Shown: positions 1 to 12,735 of the stretch, one piece after another
How the letters are laid out: every line of letters begins with the position of its first letter
How positions within the stretch are numbered: position 1 is the stretch's first letter
Origin: Myrica gale
Lineage: Eukaryota; Streptophyta; Magnoliopsida; Fagales; Myricaceae
DNA length: 64,000 nucleotides
Assembly: GCA_963930655.1 (NCBI GenBank)
Contig: OZ005604.1
Span: forward strand, 19,106,001 to 19,170,000
Direction of reading: 5' to 3'
Notes under the pieces: generated by a model
Databases searched by the model: none
Told to the model about the DNA's origin: nothing
What the model saw: the letters and a program-made list of their open reading frames with translations, nothing else
Made by a program: the position numbers and the translations under genes

Positions 1-676
1 AAGAAAGTGGACACAAGATCCAAAAAGAAGCTTAGGCTCCCCTATCTCCCCCTATTCAATTTTGTGCATATACGAGGGTCTCTATTTTTCGAGGAGCCAA
101 TAAATTCTGATAAGGATCTAGAACACGTCCTTCTGTGCTAAAAGCGGACTCAGAAGATACTAGGAAAATTAAGATGACCATAACATCCCAAGTCATGCTA
201 GCAAGAATAGGATACTTAGATGTATTGGAATTTCACCACTATAAAATATTGAATTCCTCAGTTCTTGACTCACGACCATCAGTCAAATACTGTTACACCT
301 CTAATTTGTCATCACTCGTAGATGTAGACTCTTCAAGCCTCTCAAGGATGCAAGCCAACTTTTTGAGGCGAGTCAAATACTGTTCCACCTCAACGTTATA
401 CGACGAGAAGCCTAGGGTGTTGGTTCAACAGTACCAAACTTATCACAATACTCCGCACACAACCGGTCAAACACTTTTTTTCATAAAGGCGAACATTACG
501 GGTGATTTGTCAAATACTGTTACACCTCTGATTTGTCATCACCCGTAGATGTAGACTCTTCAAGCCTCTCAAGAATAGAGGTTCCTCATCCTCGAGCCGG
601 TCAAAGGTCTTTTGGAATTTCTCCGCTTTCTCTAGCATGAGATAAATAGAATTCTATCTTGTAGTTACATCAAGAC
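1..676 (-). pseudogene. C-terminal part of a decayed BED-type hAT transposase
   Basis: Read on the minus strand, this stretch continues the hAT transposase at 1962-3097 beyond the solo LTR. Near 670-590 it reads CLDVTTR, a stop, then NSIYLMLEKAEKF, the part of plant hAT transposases just after the RNase-H core. Near 175-70 it reads SSESAFSTEGRVLDPY and APRKIETLVYAQN, the hAT dimerisation domain, with the usual tryptophan after QN replaced by a stop. Several stops and frame changes lie between, so the gene is dead. The left end of the element is outside the window. The family assignment is confident; the exact reading path is not. Confidence 0.85.
282..577. repeat. Direct duplication of about 67 bp inside the hAT pseudogene
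   Basis: About 67 bp starting at 282 (GTCAAATACTGTTACACCTC onward) recur nearly unchanged from 509 to about 576, an offset of 227 bp. A shorter partial copy starts at 380. The duplication lies inside the transposase and breaks its frame. Confidence 0.8.
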
Positions 677-681
677 ACAAC

Positions 682-1961
682 TGTTGGTTTTTGTTCACAA
701 TCGATATTTTGATGATTTCAATAAATGGATTAAGTTTACAAAATGGACATCTTCTAAGACAAAATCATTTTTATCAAAGAGCTAAAGACTAGAAAATTGA
801 AAATCAAGAAGATGAAAAGAGCTCAAAAGTGAAGATTCAAGACCATAGGATATAACCTTGTAACTCCTAGTATCGCTTTTGACAAATATTTGAATCACAC
901 ACTTACATATTTTTTAAACCGTGCATAATTTTTTATCACAAGTTTGACAGCCAAAATGCGCTTTAAATGTTTTCAAATCAACCCTTTATAAACTCTAAAA
1001 CATTGGGTATACTTTTGAGAAGTTGATTTTTGAAATTGAGATTTCAAAATTATCAAAAACATGTTTTTTAGTTGTAGCAGTATATGAAAATGATCTATAG
1101 CAGTCGACCGCTATATGAAGCGGATCATCCGCTATATGAAGCAGATCATCCTCTACATGAAGCGGATGATGAGGCGCGTAGGACAAAATTTGACAGCATT
1201 AAATTTATATGACCGTAGGACAAAGGTTACTTGAAGCGGTCGACCGGTACAACGGTAATATTGTCAGATCGACCCTCAACGGCAAGAAACGACTAGTTTT
1301 CTAATGTGGCCTATATAATGATATTCCTATTGTCTCTAAATAACAGCGAACAACCACATATCATTTCTATAACTTGAAAAAGATCTTAAGCCTTCATATT
1401 TCGTATTTTTCATATCATTTACACAAGTCACACTTTCTTATCCTTGTCATTGTGTGAATCAAAAGAGATAGAGTTTTCTATTTTCTCATTCACTCTTTGA
1501 GAGAGTTTAATTCCTATCATATTCAAGAGAAGTGATTCATTTAGTGATGTTGTTCTCTAAAGAAGAAGCTTAGAGAGAGTATATCTCAAACTTGGTTAGG
1601 TTGTGAGTGATGAGCTCGAAAAATCACTTGGGTTGTGAGTGTTGAGCCCAGGAAAGCACTTGTACGGTTCTCTAGCACCCGCAAGCTAGAGTGTACACTA
1701 TTTGGAAGATAGTGGGAAAACCTCAAGGCTCGGTAAATGAGCTCGATGGGTGGATGTTGGCAGGTTTGCCGAACCACTTAAAAATCTCGTGTTTGCTTCT
1801 CTAACCTTACTATTTACATTTAGCACTTATTTACTTATCGCATCAATATACTTGTGCTAAACCAGTATGTACTTTGCAAACAAGACTTTGGGGGTTGAAA
1901 GTGAAAAAGTTCAGAAACTCAATTCACCCCTTCTTGGGTTGCATTTGTCCTAGGAATTATA
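682..1961. mobile_element. Solo LTR inserted in the hAT transposon
   Basis: A 1280-bp insertion starts TGTTGG and ends TTATA. It interrupts the hAT transposase and is flanked by ACAAC (677-681) and ACAAT (1962-1966), a 5-bp target duplication with one transition. Removing the insert and one copy rejoins the hAT frame across ATLCLDV. The 3' part carries CAATTCACCCC followed by TCTTGGGTTG, a motif I associate with Copia-type LTR ends in plants. A TATA-like CTATATAAT lies near 1311. There is no internal gag-pol region and no second LTR, so this is a solo LTR. The Copia assignment is an inference. Confidence 0.75.
1110..1172. repeat. 21-bp tandem repeat, three units, in the LTR
   Basis: Three consecutive 21-bp units (GCTATATGAAGCGGATCATC plus C, then two variants) start at 1110, 1131 and 1152. 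They lie upstream of the LTR TATA-like box, where LTRs often carry tandem promoter or enhancer repeats. That role is an inference. Confidence 0.8.
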
Positions 1962-3097
1962 ACAATGTAGCCTTACTTTCTGTGTTCTCATTTTCAGCAC
2001 ATCTCTTAAACCTATCCATCCTAGCTGGAGAAGATCTCACATTCCTCATTGCATTGCGCACCCTTATAATAGACTCATCATATTTTTTCGATCCTTCATC
2101 CACTACAAGGTTCAAAATATGGGCAAAACACGTCATATGGAGAAATTGTCCATCAAAAAAGACGTTGGAGTTCAAGTGCCTCTTCAAAAATTCAAGTGCA
2201 ACATCATTTGAAGAGACATTATCAATTGCAATAGTAAAAACCCTTGTAGCAATATCTCACTCAAGAAGACACGCCTCAATATTTATCTCTAGTGTATCTC
2301 TTTCATGATTAGCAACAAAACAAAAGTTGATAATTCTCTTGTGCAATTTCTAATCATCATCAATGAAGTGTGCACTGAAACACATATAATTCAAGTTCTG
2401 ATTAGAAGTCCAAGTGTCGGTAGTGAGACAAACTCTACTAGAAAGTGACTTCAAAGATTTTTTTCAACTTTGTTTTCTCTACATTGTAGATCTTGAAACA
2501 ATCCATAGCAACCATTATACGAAATGACATCTGAAATCTAGGTTCAAACTTCTTCAAAAGCCTCATAAACCAACGACCCTCAACAAATGATTGTTCATCA
2601 CCAATAACAAACTCAACAATTGCTTGTCGAAGCTCCTCAGCATTATACCTATGCATGATCATAGAACTAGAACTATTCTCCTCCTCCTCCTCCTCCTCCT
2701 CCTCCTCCTCAGGTTTTTTTTATCAAAGCTCAATGTGGGCTGATTTTTATCAGCCACCCCAAATCGATAAGGGTATTTTTTTCCACTGATTCTCCAAGTG
2801 GGTTATCATCGATGACGTTCCATTTCTCTTAGAATGAAAATGGTATTGTTTCCCACAATAGTTACATGCAGCTTTATGTGAATGAGTAGACAAATCCTCA
2901 GTCTTTTTAAAATGTTCCCATACTAATGAAGCATCTCTGAACTCTTTCCTTTTAGCAAAAGGTTGACTAGTAGAGGCATTATTAATACTGGGGGTATTGT
3001 TATCAACATCAATATGCATCTTATCTAACTCATCGTTAATATCAATCACATTCTTGAGAGTCTCATTATCCGAGGTAATTGTTGGAGTCTCTTCCAT
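1962..3097 (-). pseudogene. N-terminal and middle part of a BED zinc-finger hAT transposase
   Basis: The start is at 3097 (MEETPTITSDNE). A BED zinc finger follows: ASLVWEHF near residue 57, CNYCGKQY with paired cysteines, then a late histidine in MITHLEN. After a frame break come a poly-glutamate run, NAEELRQAIVEFVIGDE, FEPRFQMSF, and a degraded catalytic region with SRVCLTTDTWTSNQNLNYM and FLHMTCFAHILNLVV, diagnostic of plant hAT (RICESLEEPER/DAYSLEEPER-like) transposases. Frameshifts near 2750 and 2440, in-frame stops and the LTR at 1961 show it is inactive. It was probably one gene with 1-676. The family is certain; activity is excluded. Confidence 0.88.
2678..2710. repeat. (CTC)11 microsatellite encoding poly-Glu in the hAT pseudogene
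   Basis: Eleven CTC triplets, read on the minus strand as a run of GAG glutamate codons just upstream of NSSSSMIMHRYNAEELRQ in the transposase. Confidence 0.9.
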
Positions 3098-4719
3098 CTA
3101 GACCACATTAAAAATGAAAATCACAAATTAACAAAAAATCCAACAACATTAAATCAGCAAATCATCCAACAAACTTAACCCTAAATTCTTCCAAATCCAA
3201 CATCAAATCAGCCTTGACCTTCAATTTCCCAACATAATCCTAACTTCCAATATCTTTCATAAACTAAAAGTAACTTAGTAAAATAGAAATACGAAATATT
3301 AACCTGATTTGATTCTCTTCAGCAACAATACAAAAAAATTATCAAATCTATTAATGTTCTTGCAAATCTGCAACTTTGTAAGGGGGCATGAGAGAGACTG
3401 AGAGAGAGAGAGAGAGGTCAATGGGGGTGGGGGGAGGCTAAGGTTTCTCAGTTTGGAGGAAAGGGGTGAAGACGTGAAGTGGTGAACTAAAGGAGGGGGC
3501 GTCGAGGAAAAAACCAGTGTAAGGGGGGAGACGACGTTGTCTCACCCCCCAGTTTCTTTTTTTTTTTAAAAGAAAGTTACTTATATACCCCTCGATTTGG
3601 TGCGGTTCAGCCCTTTGGGCCCCAAGAACTATGGGTCGAACCAACTCAGCCTGTTCTGAGGAAAAATGGGCCGACAACGGAACCGAATTGCCCCAAAACC
3701 AGCCAGGCTGGGTCGGTTTTCAGCCCAAACTTGTATAAGCCTACCAAATACAATACTCTTTTTTCCTGCTTAATTAAAGAAATTTTGTCATTTTTATACA
3801 CTTTCGAAACAAGGATTAAACAAAAACAAAAAGAAAAATTACATTTTATACCTTTTAATTATTGTTTTTTTTTCTCAATTTGTCATGAAAACTAACAAAT
3901 ACCTCACCTCATACAGTAATTTGATGGGTGGAGTATACAATTATTGATAATTTAAAATGTAAGGTGTCAATTTTTTTTAAACTATAGGATAAAACAAAGC
4001 CCGACTTCAAATTTTTTCAACTCACCGAATCTTAAATCTTAATGGGTATAAGTTCCCCAAGATGAATTTGCATTAAAAAAAGCGCAATGATTTGAGACAG
4101 AGGATCATGCATGCAAGAAAATTGGTGAGCGTGACAGATAAGATAATGGTGAAATTTGTTTGATTCTTGAAAAGCAGGAGGGGCGTGTGAGACACGGTGA
4201 GAGAGCAAGTCTTCGCTTGACAGCTCAGCAAATATATATAAAATAAAGAAAAATATCGTAGTACCAGAAATAAAATTAGATTTCATAATTTTAAATTTAT
4301 TTTATTCCAACATTAAAAATAATCAATTTTTACTCTCTATTTTAAGCCGTTAAATCAAGCTGAAAGTGACGTGAATGGTACGAAATACTCCATAAAAAAA
4401 GATATAAATATAAAAATTAAATTAAATTAAGCTGACTTTAGAGTTTAGACACGTGAGGGGCCGCACACTCCAGCATTTTCTTAAACATGTATGACTGGCA
4501 GTTTGGCACTGCATTCGTGAGTTGGGAACTTGGGAGCAGGAACTCCTTGAGCCCTTGACTCCCTCAATCTTAGGCCAGCATGCCAGGTCTGTCACGGCAT
4601 TTTGACTATAGGTTCTTTTTGGAAGGAGATGTCAGGTCTGTCGTTAAAAAATAAATTTGTCGTTGCTTTGAGATTTTGCCCTTACGTAATATAAGAAATA
4701 ATCCTTGTACATAATATAA
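3098..4719. other. Gene-free: upstream part of the hAT element, then AT-rich DNA
   Basis: 3098-3720 lies upstream of the transposase start and is probably the 5' part of the hAT element. It holds a GA tract near 3398-3416 and a GC-richer stretch at 3590-3720. I could not fix the element's terminal inverted repeat because the other end is outside the window. 3721-4719 is AT-rich with no supported gene. Confidence 0.5.
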
Positions 4720-4724
4720 CCATA

Positions 4725-4945
4725 TATTGGTTGCGTTTTGAATATTAAAATTTTAGGATATTAAAATTCGTAAATAATTAAAGAGAAAAAAATTTATAAA
4801 TAAGTAAAGAGATAGAATTTGAATGAATTTTTTATATTTATTATAATACAAAATAATAATTTGATAAAGCAAGAGAGATTATATTATAATTATTTTATGA
4901 AGCTAACGTTCAAAATTTTAGAAGACAAACGCACTCAATATGTTT
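4725..4945. mobile_element. AT-rich MITE with inverted ends
   Basis: The left end (TTGCGTTTTGAATATTAAAA, about 4730) is inverted at the right end (TTCAAAATTTTAGAAGACAA then ACGCAC, about 4910-4937). The interior is short, AT-rich and non-coding. It resembles MITEs at 23724, 26852, 43276 and 52350 in this window. Boundaries are approximate and I see no clear target duplication. Confidence 0.5.
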
Positions 4946-5400
4946 AACAAAAGTATTTGCCAAATTCAATCTAATCCTGGTATATAGTTTAGAGACTCCT
5001 AAATACTATAAAAAAATATTTATGCATAATATAGTTGGCATGCTTAACATAATAAGGTCATGGTACAGTACACGGTATAACATTACATATAGTAAAGTTT
5101 ATAATATAGATAAATATGTTTATGCACATATATGATACCATACATTAAGTACTTAGAATATTAGAAGTGAACAATATATATTTGTCATATCATGGGTAGA
5201 TTATATAGACATATGTATAGATTAAATTGAATTATGCATATATAGATACCATACATATACATACTAACCATTATCGTTATATATATTTAACAAGATAAAG
5301 GTTATACTAACTGATAGAGTCGCGTATAACCCGAACCCGAAAATTTGGTTTTTCTCATATATAAACCCGAACCCGAAAATCGGTTTTTTTTTATATCAAC

Positions 5401-5581
5401 TAGGGATGGGAAAACCGGGTTCGGGTCGGGTTCGAGTAATAAGTCGGGTTTGTTACTATACCCAAACCCGAAAATCGATTTTTCTTTACATACAAACCCG
5501 AACCTGAACCCGCTCCAATCGGGTCGAAAACGGGTCGGGACGGTTCGAATCGTCGGATCACGAATTTTTTGCTCACCCCTA
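5401..5581. mobile_element. hAT-type MITE with GGGTTCGGGT-rich ends
   Basis: This 181-bp element has inverted ends TAGGGATGGGAAAA (left) and TTTTTTGCTCACCCCTA (right). The flanks ATATCAAC (5393-5400) and ACATTAAC (5582-5589) match at 6 of 8 positions with two transitions, as expected for an old 8-bp hAT duplication. The interior is repeated CCCGAACCCGAAAA-like sequence. A related fragment lies just left, at about 5325-5392. Confidence 0.7.
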
Positions 5582-5589
5582 ACATTAAC

Positions 5590-6183
5590 CCTCCCTTTGT
5601 TGTTCTTACCCATGGAAGGAGGGGAGAATACTGATTCGCATATGAGCACGACCCAATACGGCTAAAGGCCCAATACCAGCTAAACAACAAGTCTAAAGGT
5701 CTTAACCTTGTGGGCTACCCAGCAAGTCATAACAAAGGTAATATAAGCCTCGAACTCTGCAATGGACCCATTCACGTCACTTTGTTGCAGGGGTTTTTGA
5801 AAATAGAACCCGAATGCGTGAACGACTCCTTCGAGGAGTAGATAGGCACCGCACTTTTCTTTTCTTTTTTCTAATCAACAGGAGAAATTACAACACAAAA
5901 GCAATAGAAATTATATATAACAAAATTGGCCCCTTCAACTACAGCAACAATAGATAAGACTGATAAATACCTGATCGGGGCCCAAAGGCCCAGAAAAGCG
6001 CCGAAGGACCGAAGCCACCAGATGAGGCTTTGTCGTTTGCCCGGTGGCATGTCGATAAAGCCCAGAAAAGACTCGTTGCCTTCTCAATCCGGGAAAATTT
6101 GATAAGGACAGTACTAAAGGTGTTCGATTAGTATTGTGGGGAAGTGGACGAAAAGCATAGAGAAGAGTCCTGTAGTATTGAAC
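5590..6183. other. Gene-free intergenic stretch
   Basis: I see no gene, RNA or bounded repeat here. Short open frames have no recognisable domain. Confidence 0.4.
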
Positions 6184-6200
6184 AACTACAACCCACAAGG

Positions 6201-6320
6201 CCAGTGAGCTTTAGCTCAACTGGCACCTCCTCCCCAAAGGGAGGGTTAGTACTGAGGGTCGAGTCCCTCCCCACCCGCAGGCTCTGTCCTGCTCCACTAA
6301 TTGCCTATATATAAAAAAAA
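6201..6320 (+). mobile_element. tRNA-derived SINE with 17-bp target duplication
   Basis: This 120-bp insertion carries pol III promoter boxes like a tRNA: an A box TTAGCTCAACTGG at 6211-6223 and a B box GGGTCGAGTCCC at 6256-6267. It ends in an A run (6313-6320). It is bounded by perfect 17-bp direct repeats AACTACAACCCACAAGG at 6184-6200 and 6321-6337, the mark of LINE-mediated insertion. The head does not fold as an intact tRNA, so it is a SINE and not a tRNA gene. The perfect duplication suggests a fairly recent insertion. Confidence 0.9.
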
Positions 6321-6337
6321 AACTACAACCCACAAGG

Positions 6338-9300
6338 GACCGAAGAGTCCTGTAACGTCTTTTTATACCAATTTTTCTTTGGTGAGCAAGATTGTTCTAC
6401 ATGAACTAGCATTCATCTCGTTAGCAGAGGAACTTTTTTGCCAATTTTTATGCCATTCTTTTAATGTGAGTAGGGCTATGCCCAGCTATTTCAGCCCATA
6501 AGGCCTGGTAGGAAGAAGGGATTATAAGTCACCCAGATAAAATGCCCTCTCTACATTTTCAGGTCAGTTTGTTTATGCAGGCTAACAGGGGAAGGCTCAG
6601 AACTTGAAGAGTTTAGCCCATCGACCATTTTTAATCGAGAAAAATTCATTCTTACAGTGGGCCAATTAATTATTGGGCTTAACTCTATCAGTAATGGGCC
6701 CACAAATGATGTGCTTTCATATAATGCATTAAAAATATTGATTGCAATCCGCATCACGTTAACCTATGCTAGTGATAATGATCACCAATAATTTGCTTCT
6801 TCGTCGACGAACAAATTTTTTTAATTTTTTATTTAAATTATACATACAGTATAATTCGAAATAAGATAAATATAATAAATAAATTTTATTATTAAATTTT
6901 TAATTAAATAATATAAAATCTTCCATGTGCGTACCTCTTTTCGAATGTATAGTAACGTATGGTTGATTAATCCATCGTCCACGCTATATATTTGTTAAAA
7001 TGTCGCAATGCAAGCAATAATTACTTGCATCTTAAAAACCAGCTACTCAGCTAGCTAGGTAAGCTACCAGGAGTACGCCAGCTTCTTTGTCCAGGTACTG
7101 GGTCTAGTGCCTATTGCCCTACTGCCGACATGCGAGTGCGAGAGATATTTGCGGAAGTTCCTGTTGGAGTGAGCTGGTGCAGGAGCAGTGAACATGTGGA
7201 AGCACAGGTAGTAGTAATAGTTGTTTTTTGTGCATGCGTTTGAGGATTTGTCGTACATAAACCAGACGTGCAGCCGGGCTGGAAAATGATCAGATTTGAG
7301 ATTAATTAATAGATTATCACCGTCTACGATAAAAAAACGAAGAGAAATTTTCATAGCTACCCAGAGCAAGAAGTGGGGTTTATTAAGCTCTCCCAACCTG
7401 GCCCGAACTTTGACTTTGGAAAAAGAAAAGAAAAAAGTTTCACATCGGCAATTGCAGCGCAAGCAGTCTCAGGTTTTTACTTCACAAAAATACAAATTAA
7501 GGAGCATGATAAAAGGTGGGGAATAGCGGACGTCTTCCACGCATAGATGTCGAACCAAGCGGGTAGATCATGCATGACAATTATGAGTGTCCAGAGACTT
7601 CCACAAAGTTCCCATCGACGTATGTATAGTATTCCAATATTTGTCCCCAGCAATATATTAAAACAGGATTCCATTTTTCTGTGATATATATCAAGAGATT
7701 TTACTACCTAAACTACTTGACAGGTAGCCAAGAAAAAAAATTGGTTGACAGGTATCTCCAATTAACAATGATAAAAGATTTGATTATCCTAACTAGCTAG
7801 TTAAAGTCTTCGAGAAATAATTAATGATTCATTAGAAAAATAGCAATTTACTAAAATTATTTACGATCGAAGAAAGACGACAGAGAATGAATATATATTA
7901 TATACACGACACACGTAATTGGATCATGATCTACATATATACATGCAATAAGAAAGAGATTTCCTGCTATTTATTATTCATATTATTTTCATTTCTAATT
8001 TCTGAACATGGAAGCATCGGCACTTCAAAGATCGTGAACATACGACAATATATATAACCCCTTTGATTCCTCCCTTGATCATGTACATGGACAACGTAGT
8101 GAACAATTATATCGCTCAAGCCAGCGTTTTATAGCTCATTAATACATTAATATTATCGTGTAAGTAAGGGTTTAGCATAACCCTCTTGCAAACTTAAAAA
8201 TAGTAATCAATGAAGTTGTCATGTCAGTACAATTCGAAGAGAGACGAACAAAACAAGCATTAAACGTGATAGGGTTGATCACTGAAAGTTTAATGCCGAC
8301 AACATTAAATGTATAAGACTTATGTTGTGTTTATCTCTCTTCAAATTGCACTTATAACTAGGATAAAGAATTATAGAAGATCTTAATCTCACTAAATTAT
8401 TGTCTTAATAAGATATATCATGCATATATATACTTAATTGCATCAATCGAGATATAAATATTGCATAAATTGCATTAGATATACTAAAAATAGGAATCGT
8501 TGTAGATCATGAGGACGATGTGCATAGACAAATTAATACCAGTTGAATATGTTCTAACGTAAGATAATAGCTAAAAGAACCTGGATGTAAGTGCTGCCAC
8601 CCTTTCCTAGGTAAGTAGGTGAAATTTGTGACTTTTCTAACAAGGGATTGACCATAGCTACTTCCATTAACTGACCCATTAACCTCACTAATTAATTAAT
8701 GCTATATATATATTTCTGTTATGGGTAGAAGCTGATAGATCGGATCGATGCCGTGTCATATTGGTCAAAGTATAATAGTGCTGAGTAATTCCTGAGCAAG
8801 GATCCCTTTGAGTAAGCTAAACTTCGTGCTGTTGCGGAAAATATTGGACCCTGGAAACCGCATAAAGTCAAGAGGGTCGTGCTTGTCAAACCAACATTAA
8901 AAATCCCAGTATGAAAAACATGCAATCAATTCACAAAAGAGACGCCAAAAGAGAACTACCTAATCCTCCTCCCTAATTTATATATAAATTTTGAATGATG
9001 GATGAAGTTTTCATGCATTATCATGGTTTTTCTATCATTCCTTTTAAAAATCATGCCATGTTGAAATTTAATATTGAGAGATTTATATCCTAAATTAATG
9101 CCAATATATAGTAAGCTAATGAGGTCGTATGTTATCTTGTTTTTTTCCACCTAATGCAGACTAAACAAATAAAATAATATCTTGATGTGGCAACGTCCCA
9201 AGCAGAATTTCTTGTAATGTGAAATTGAGCCACAAACAAGGAATAAGGAAAGCTCTGGCCCTTATATGTGAACTAGAAGAAAGTTCTTCTGCCTTTTACG

Positions 9301-11418
9301 GCTTCAATACAAAATAGAATGTTTAGAGACAAAATTTGACATAGATAACGAGTTTTATGTTAAGTTCAAGTGTTTATGGATTAAATCCCAAAAATTGCAT
9401 TATTGCATTGTACGATTTTTCAGTCGCTTTTGGGGGGGGGGGGATTCTCCAATTAATGAGGCTCAGTCGAACTCCCATAATTAAGCAAATGAATTGATTA
9501 AACATACATATTGATGATCCTAAACATACCAAACACATGAGTATTCCCCACCATAATTGTTAGCCCAATTAAGTTTGGGAATCTGAAGACTGAAAACTGT
9601 AATATAATTTTGATGATCCTCTAGTCCATCGGGAGGAAGGGGAAAGAAATCTATCTATACTCTGTTCACGTTACGGGGGAGATCTATATCATGCATATAT
9701 GAGTAATACAGATCCCTAGCATACAAGAAAAGTGGTACAAGTCGCACTCGATATCTATCGCAAACCTAACTTTGATTAGGAGGCCCTGCAGGTTCAAATT
9801 TCATCCATCCCCATTTATAAGTTCCTATCCCCACACGCCGTCACTATACCTACCAGTTGATTTCATGGGATCCCGGCATGCTATGAACGTAATTATTTTT
9901 AATCCATACGCAATATACAATATTAATACAGGCTACTGGGCGTATATATACTAAAGGTGACACATGCATGAGGCTCATGAGACGGATCTTTTCCTTATAC
10001 AATCGGATATTGAAATGTAAATGAAAGTTCTCTGATCGTAAGAGCTCAAAATGCAGCTTCTATAAGGAATGACAAAGCAAAAGTACTAAGGCTAGCTAGC
10101 TCCTAACGATTGCTGGGAGTACTCTCCAATTCAACTGCTTCCTGTCCTGTTAACTTCGTAGGACTTTGGATGTGGCCTTTATTGCTCTGAAAATGATTAT
10201 GGTTGTGTGCGGTCTAGAAAGGTTATAAAGTTCTAGGCCATGTTAGTGCGAAACCCGCCCATTATCTTCTGCAACTCACAAAAATTCCAAAGTCACGGGT
10301 GTTTCCTAACTACTTGGGTCCCTGATCTTATCATTGCGAATCCTTATACGTCACTTCTTTGACATTAAAGCCATGGTCAACTCTCTCTCTCCTGCCTCAT
10401 GAAGAGTACTGTACAAGTGATCTCAAAGCAATATTTTCGATAATCAAGAACAAAATAGAGCTTGAAGCCTGATCATCTCCTTGATCGAGAGTTGTTGCCT
10501 GGCCTAGCTAGCTAGGTTTGATCCTGACTTACCGATAGCATTATAAATGGATTCGAAGATAGAATAAGCTACGTAACGACGACCTTATAACAGCGTAGAA
10601 AAAAAAAAGACGACCCTATAACAAGCAGGGATCAAAGGCATAACAAAAAGAAAACCAACTTCTCCCGTATATGAACGTCAAGACTCGATCGGAGCAATAA
10701 CTCTCGTCTAGCCTACCAATAAAAAGTACTCGCTTGATAAAGAAAAAAGAAAATGGTTTTGGTGCTTTCTCATCTTATCTTCTGTAGTTTAATTTTTGTT
10801 CGTACACAAAAAAAAAATAACGCTGGAATTAACTGAATAGCATGGGAAATATCCACTATACTTTTGTCTTTTAACATATTTCAAGAACATTAATATTCTT
10901 CGATCTTTTCATAGGAATCAATCCTTTTTTTTGTCTAAGCTTTCATAGGAATCAATTACTATTTACTTCTAACTAAAATGGTATCTCAGCTATCTCTTAT
11001 AAGGTAAAATTAATTAAGAACATAACATTTAAATCCTTATGGAATGTATAAATGAATAGCATTTTTTACCTTATTTTTCCTTATAATAGATGTGTTGCAT
11101 GTATGCGTACAGGACAGATGATAAATATTTTTTCCTTTTTTTTTATGCGCGCAGCTTGGTACTTATTTGTTTTACGGGCTAGTTGTGCCCTAGCTAGTTC
11201 TCTGATCGGTGGAAAAATGCTCCCCCCAACTTAAGCACATCTTGATCAACCCATCCATATGTGCGATGCTACTTATCATTCATCAACTACAAGGACCAGG
11301 CCTTTCATGGCGAAGGATGATGCATATAATGAAAGTATTATGTGTGTGGATAGTCGTGTACAGCGTAAAGTGGCGGTGCAAGTGCAAACCTTTAACACAC
11401 ATCATGATCTAAATTAAA
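6338..11418. other. 5-kb gene-free intergenic region
   Basis: AT-rich DNA with many short shadow frames, none with a recognisable domain. A run of 12 G lies at 9432-9443. I found no bounded transposon. The right end lies downstream of the MYB gene and must contain its 3' untranslated region. Confidence 0.45.
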
Positions 11419-12631
11419 CTAAGGAATTTTATGGAACAGAAGGTCCTCAAGGAGGAAATCAGGCCAAATAGAAGGGGCAGCACCTCCATAGCTTGAAGTG
11501 CTGCAAGCATCGGCAAAATTGTTGATAGAAGTTTCTGTCATGGGCGGAGCCACAGAAGGAGATGGAGTGCTTGAAGATGATGCAAGCCATGGAGAATTGG
11601 GAGAGTTTTCCCCTTGGCTGAACGCTGTAAACTCGGCAGCTTGCACACTGTTGTCCTGGTTCACAGGAGTTTGATAGGTGCAAGGGATCTCTAAGTCTGG
11701 CAAATGGGAAAAAGGGATTGAGTCATGGACTGGTTGAAGGGCGGAATTTCCGAGAGATGGCGTCGGGGTGTCCAATTGATGTGCACTCAAACCTAAGTTA
11801 TCTTTGATTGAAGAGAGTGAGCTCAGTAGGCTAATAGTCTCCATGTCAGACAAACTGTTTATGCTCTGTGTAGGAGTTCCATTGGACGCTAGAGGTTGGA
11901 GGAGATACTGCAGGTATTGAAGCTTAGCCATTTGAGCAGCCTCTGCTTGTAGCCTGACCGCTTGTTCCTCCCATGAGTGGTTGTCCACAAGCTCTTTCAA
12001 ATTAGCCAGAGCTATAAGATGAGGCAAGCTTGAGAAGATATCAGTTCGAGGCCGGTGGGTCATGGGATCATACCCCATCTGAATAAGCTTTTTCTTAAGA
12101 TGGGTGTTCCAGAAATTCTTGATTTCATTGTCGGTCCGACCAGGAAGGTGACTTGCGATTGCTGACCATCTTGTAGAATGAAAATACAAAAAGATTAAAA
12201 ATAATGTAAGACTAAGGATACATGTCAGGAAATATGTACTACATTCCACTAAAGCAAATGGATCTTGGTCAAATTACTTGTTGCCAAGAACGGCATGTAG
12301 ATTCAGAATTGTTTGTTCTTCTTCTTGGGAAAATTTCCCTCTCTTGATGTCAGGCCTTAGGTAGTTTGTCCATCTTAATCTGCAACTCTTCCCACATCTG
12401 TTAAGTCCTGTAAAGAGCACAAAGAAGACTAACTTGAGAGATGGGGAGAGAGAGAGAGAGAGGTACAAAAGAGTTAGGGTGGTGTCTTGGATCCATACCC
12501 GCAAGTTTGGGAAGGGCTCTCCAGCTTCCATGTCCATTTTTCTGGATATAATTGACAAGCTTTTGATCTTCTTCAGGAGTCCAAGGACCTTTCTTGAGAC
12601 CACTCTCATCACAACAAGGAGGCCTTCCCAT
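11419..12631 (-). CDS. R2R3-MYB transcription factor, subgroup 24 (MYB53/92/93-like)
   Basis: Three exons, 12499-12631, 12278-12407 and 11419-12169 (133, 130 and 751 bp), encode 337 residues. The first two lengths are the classic R2R3-MYB exon sizes. Introns are 91 and 108 bp with GT-AG ends. Repeat R2 (about residues 14-61) begins [20 protein letters not shown] and repeat R3 (about 67-112) contains [20 protein letters not shown], with the spaced tryptophans. The bHLH-binding signature in R3 is absent. The tail has [33 protein letters not shown] and a terminal [11 protein letters not shown], which match MYB53/92/93 best. Arabidopsis members act in root tissues and activate suberin and fatty-acyl genes; that role here is an inference. 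MYB9/107/39 is the next closest group. Confidence 0.95.
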
Positions 12632-12735
12632 CCTTACCTCCTATCTTTTTAGTCGTCGATTGGCTGCCACCCTCAACTCCAACCTTTCTTTGAGATTAGG
12701 CTGCCTCCCTTAAATCCAACTTAAAAACAGCTTTC

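Noticed and set aside
11459-11683. Second minus-strand frame within MYB exon 3
   Set aside because: Overlaps the MYB tail in another frame; the MYB frame is the conserved one.
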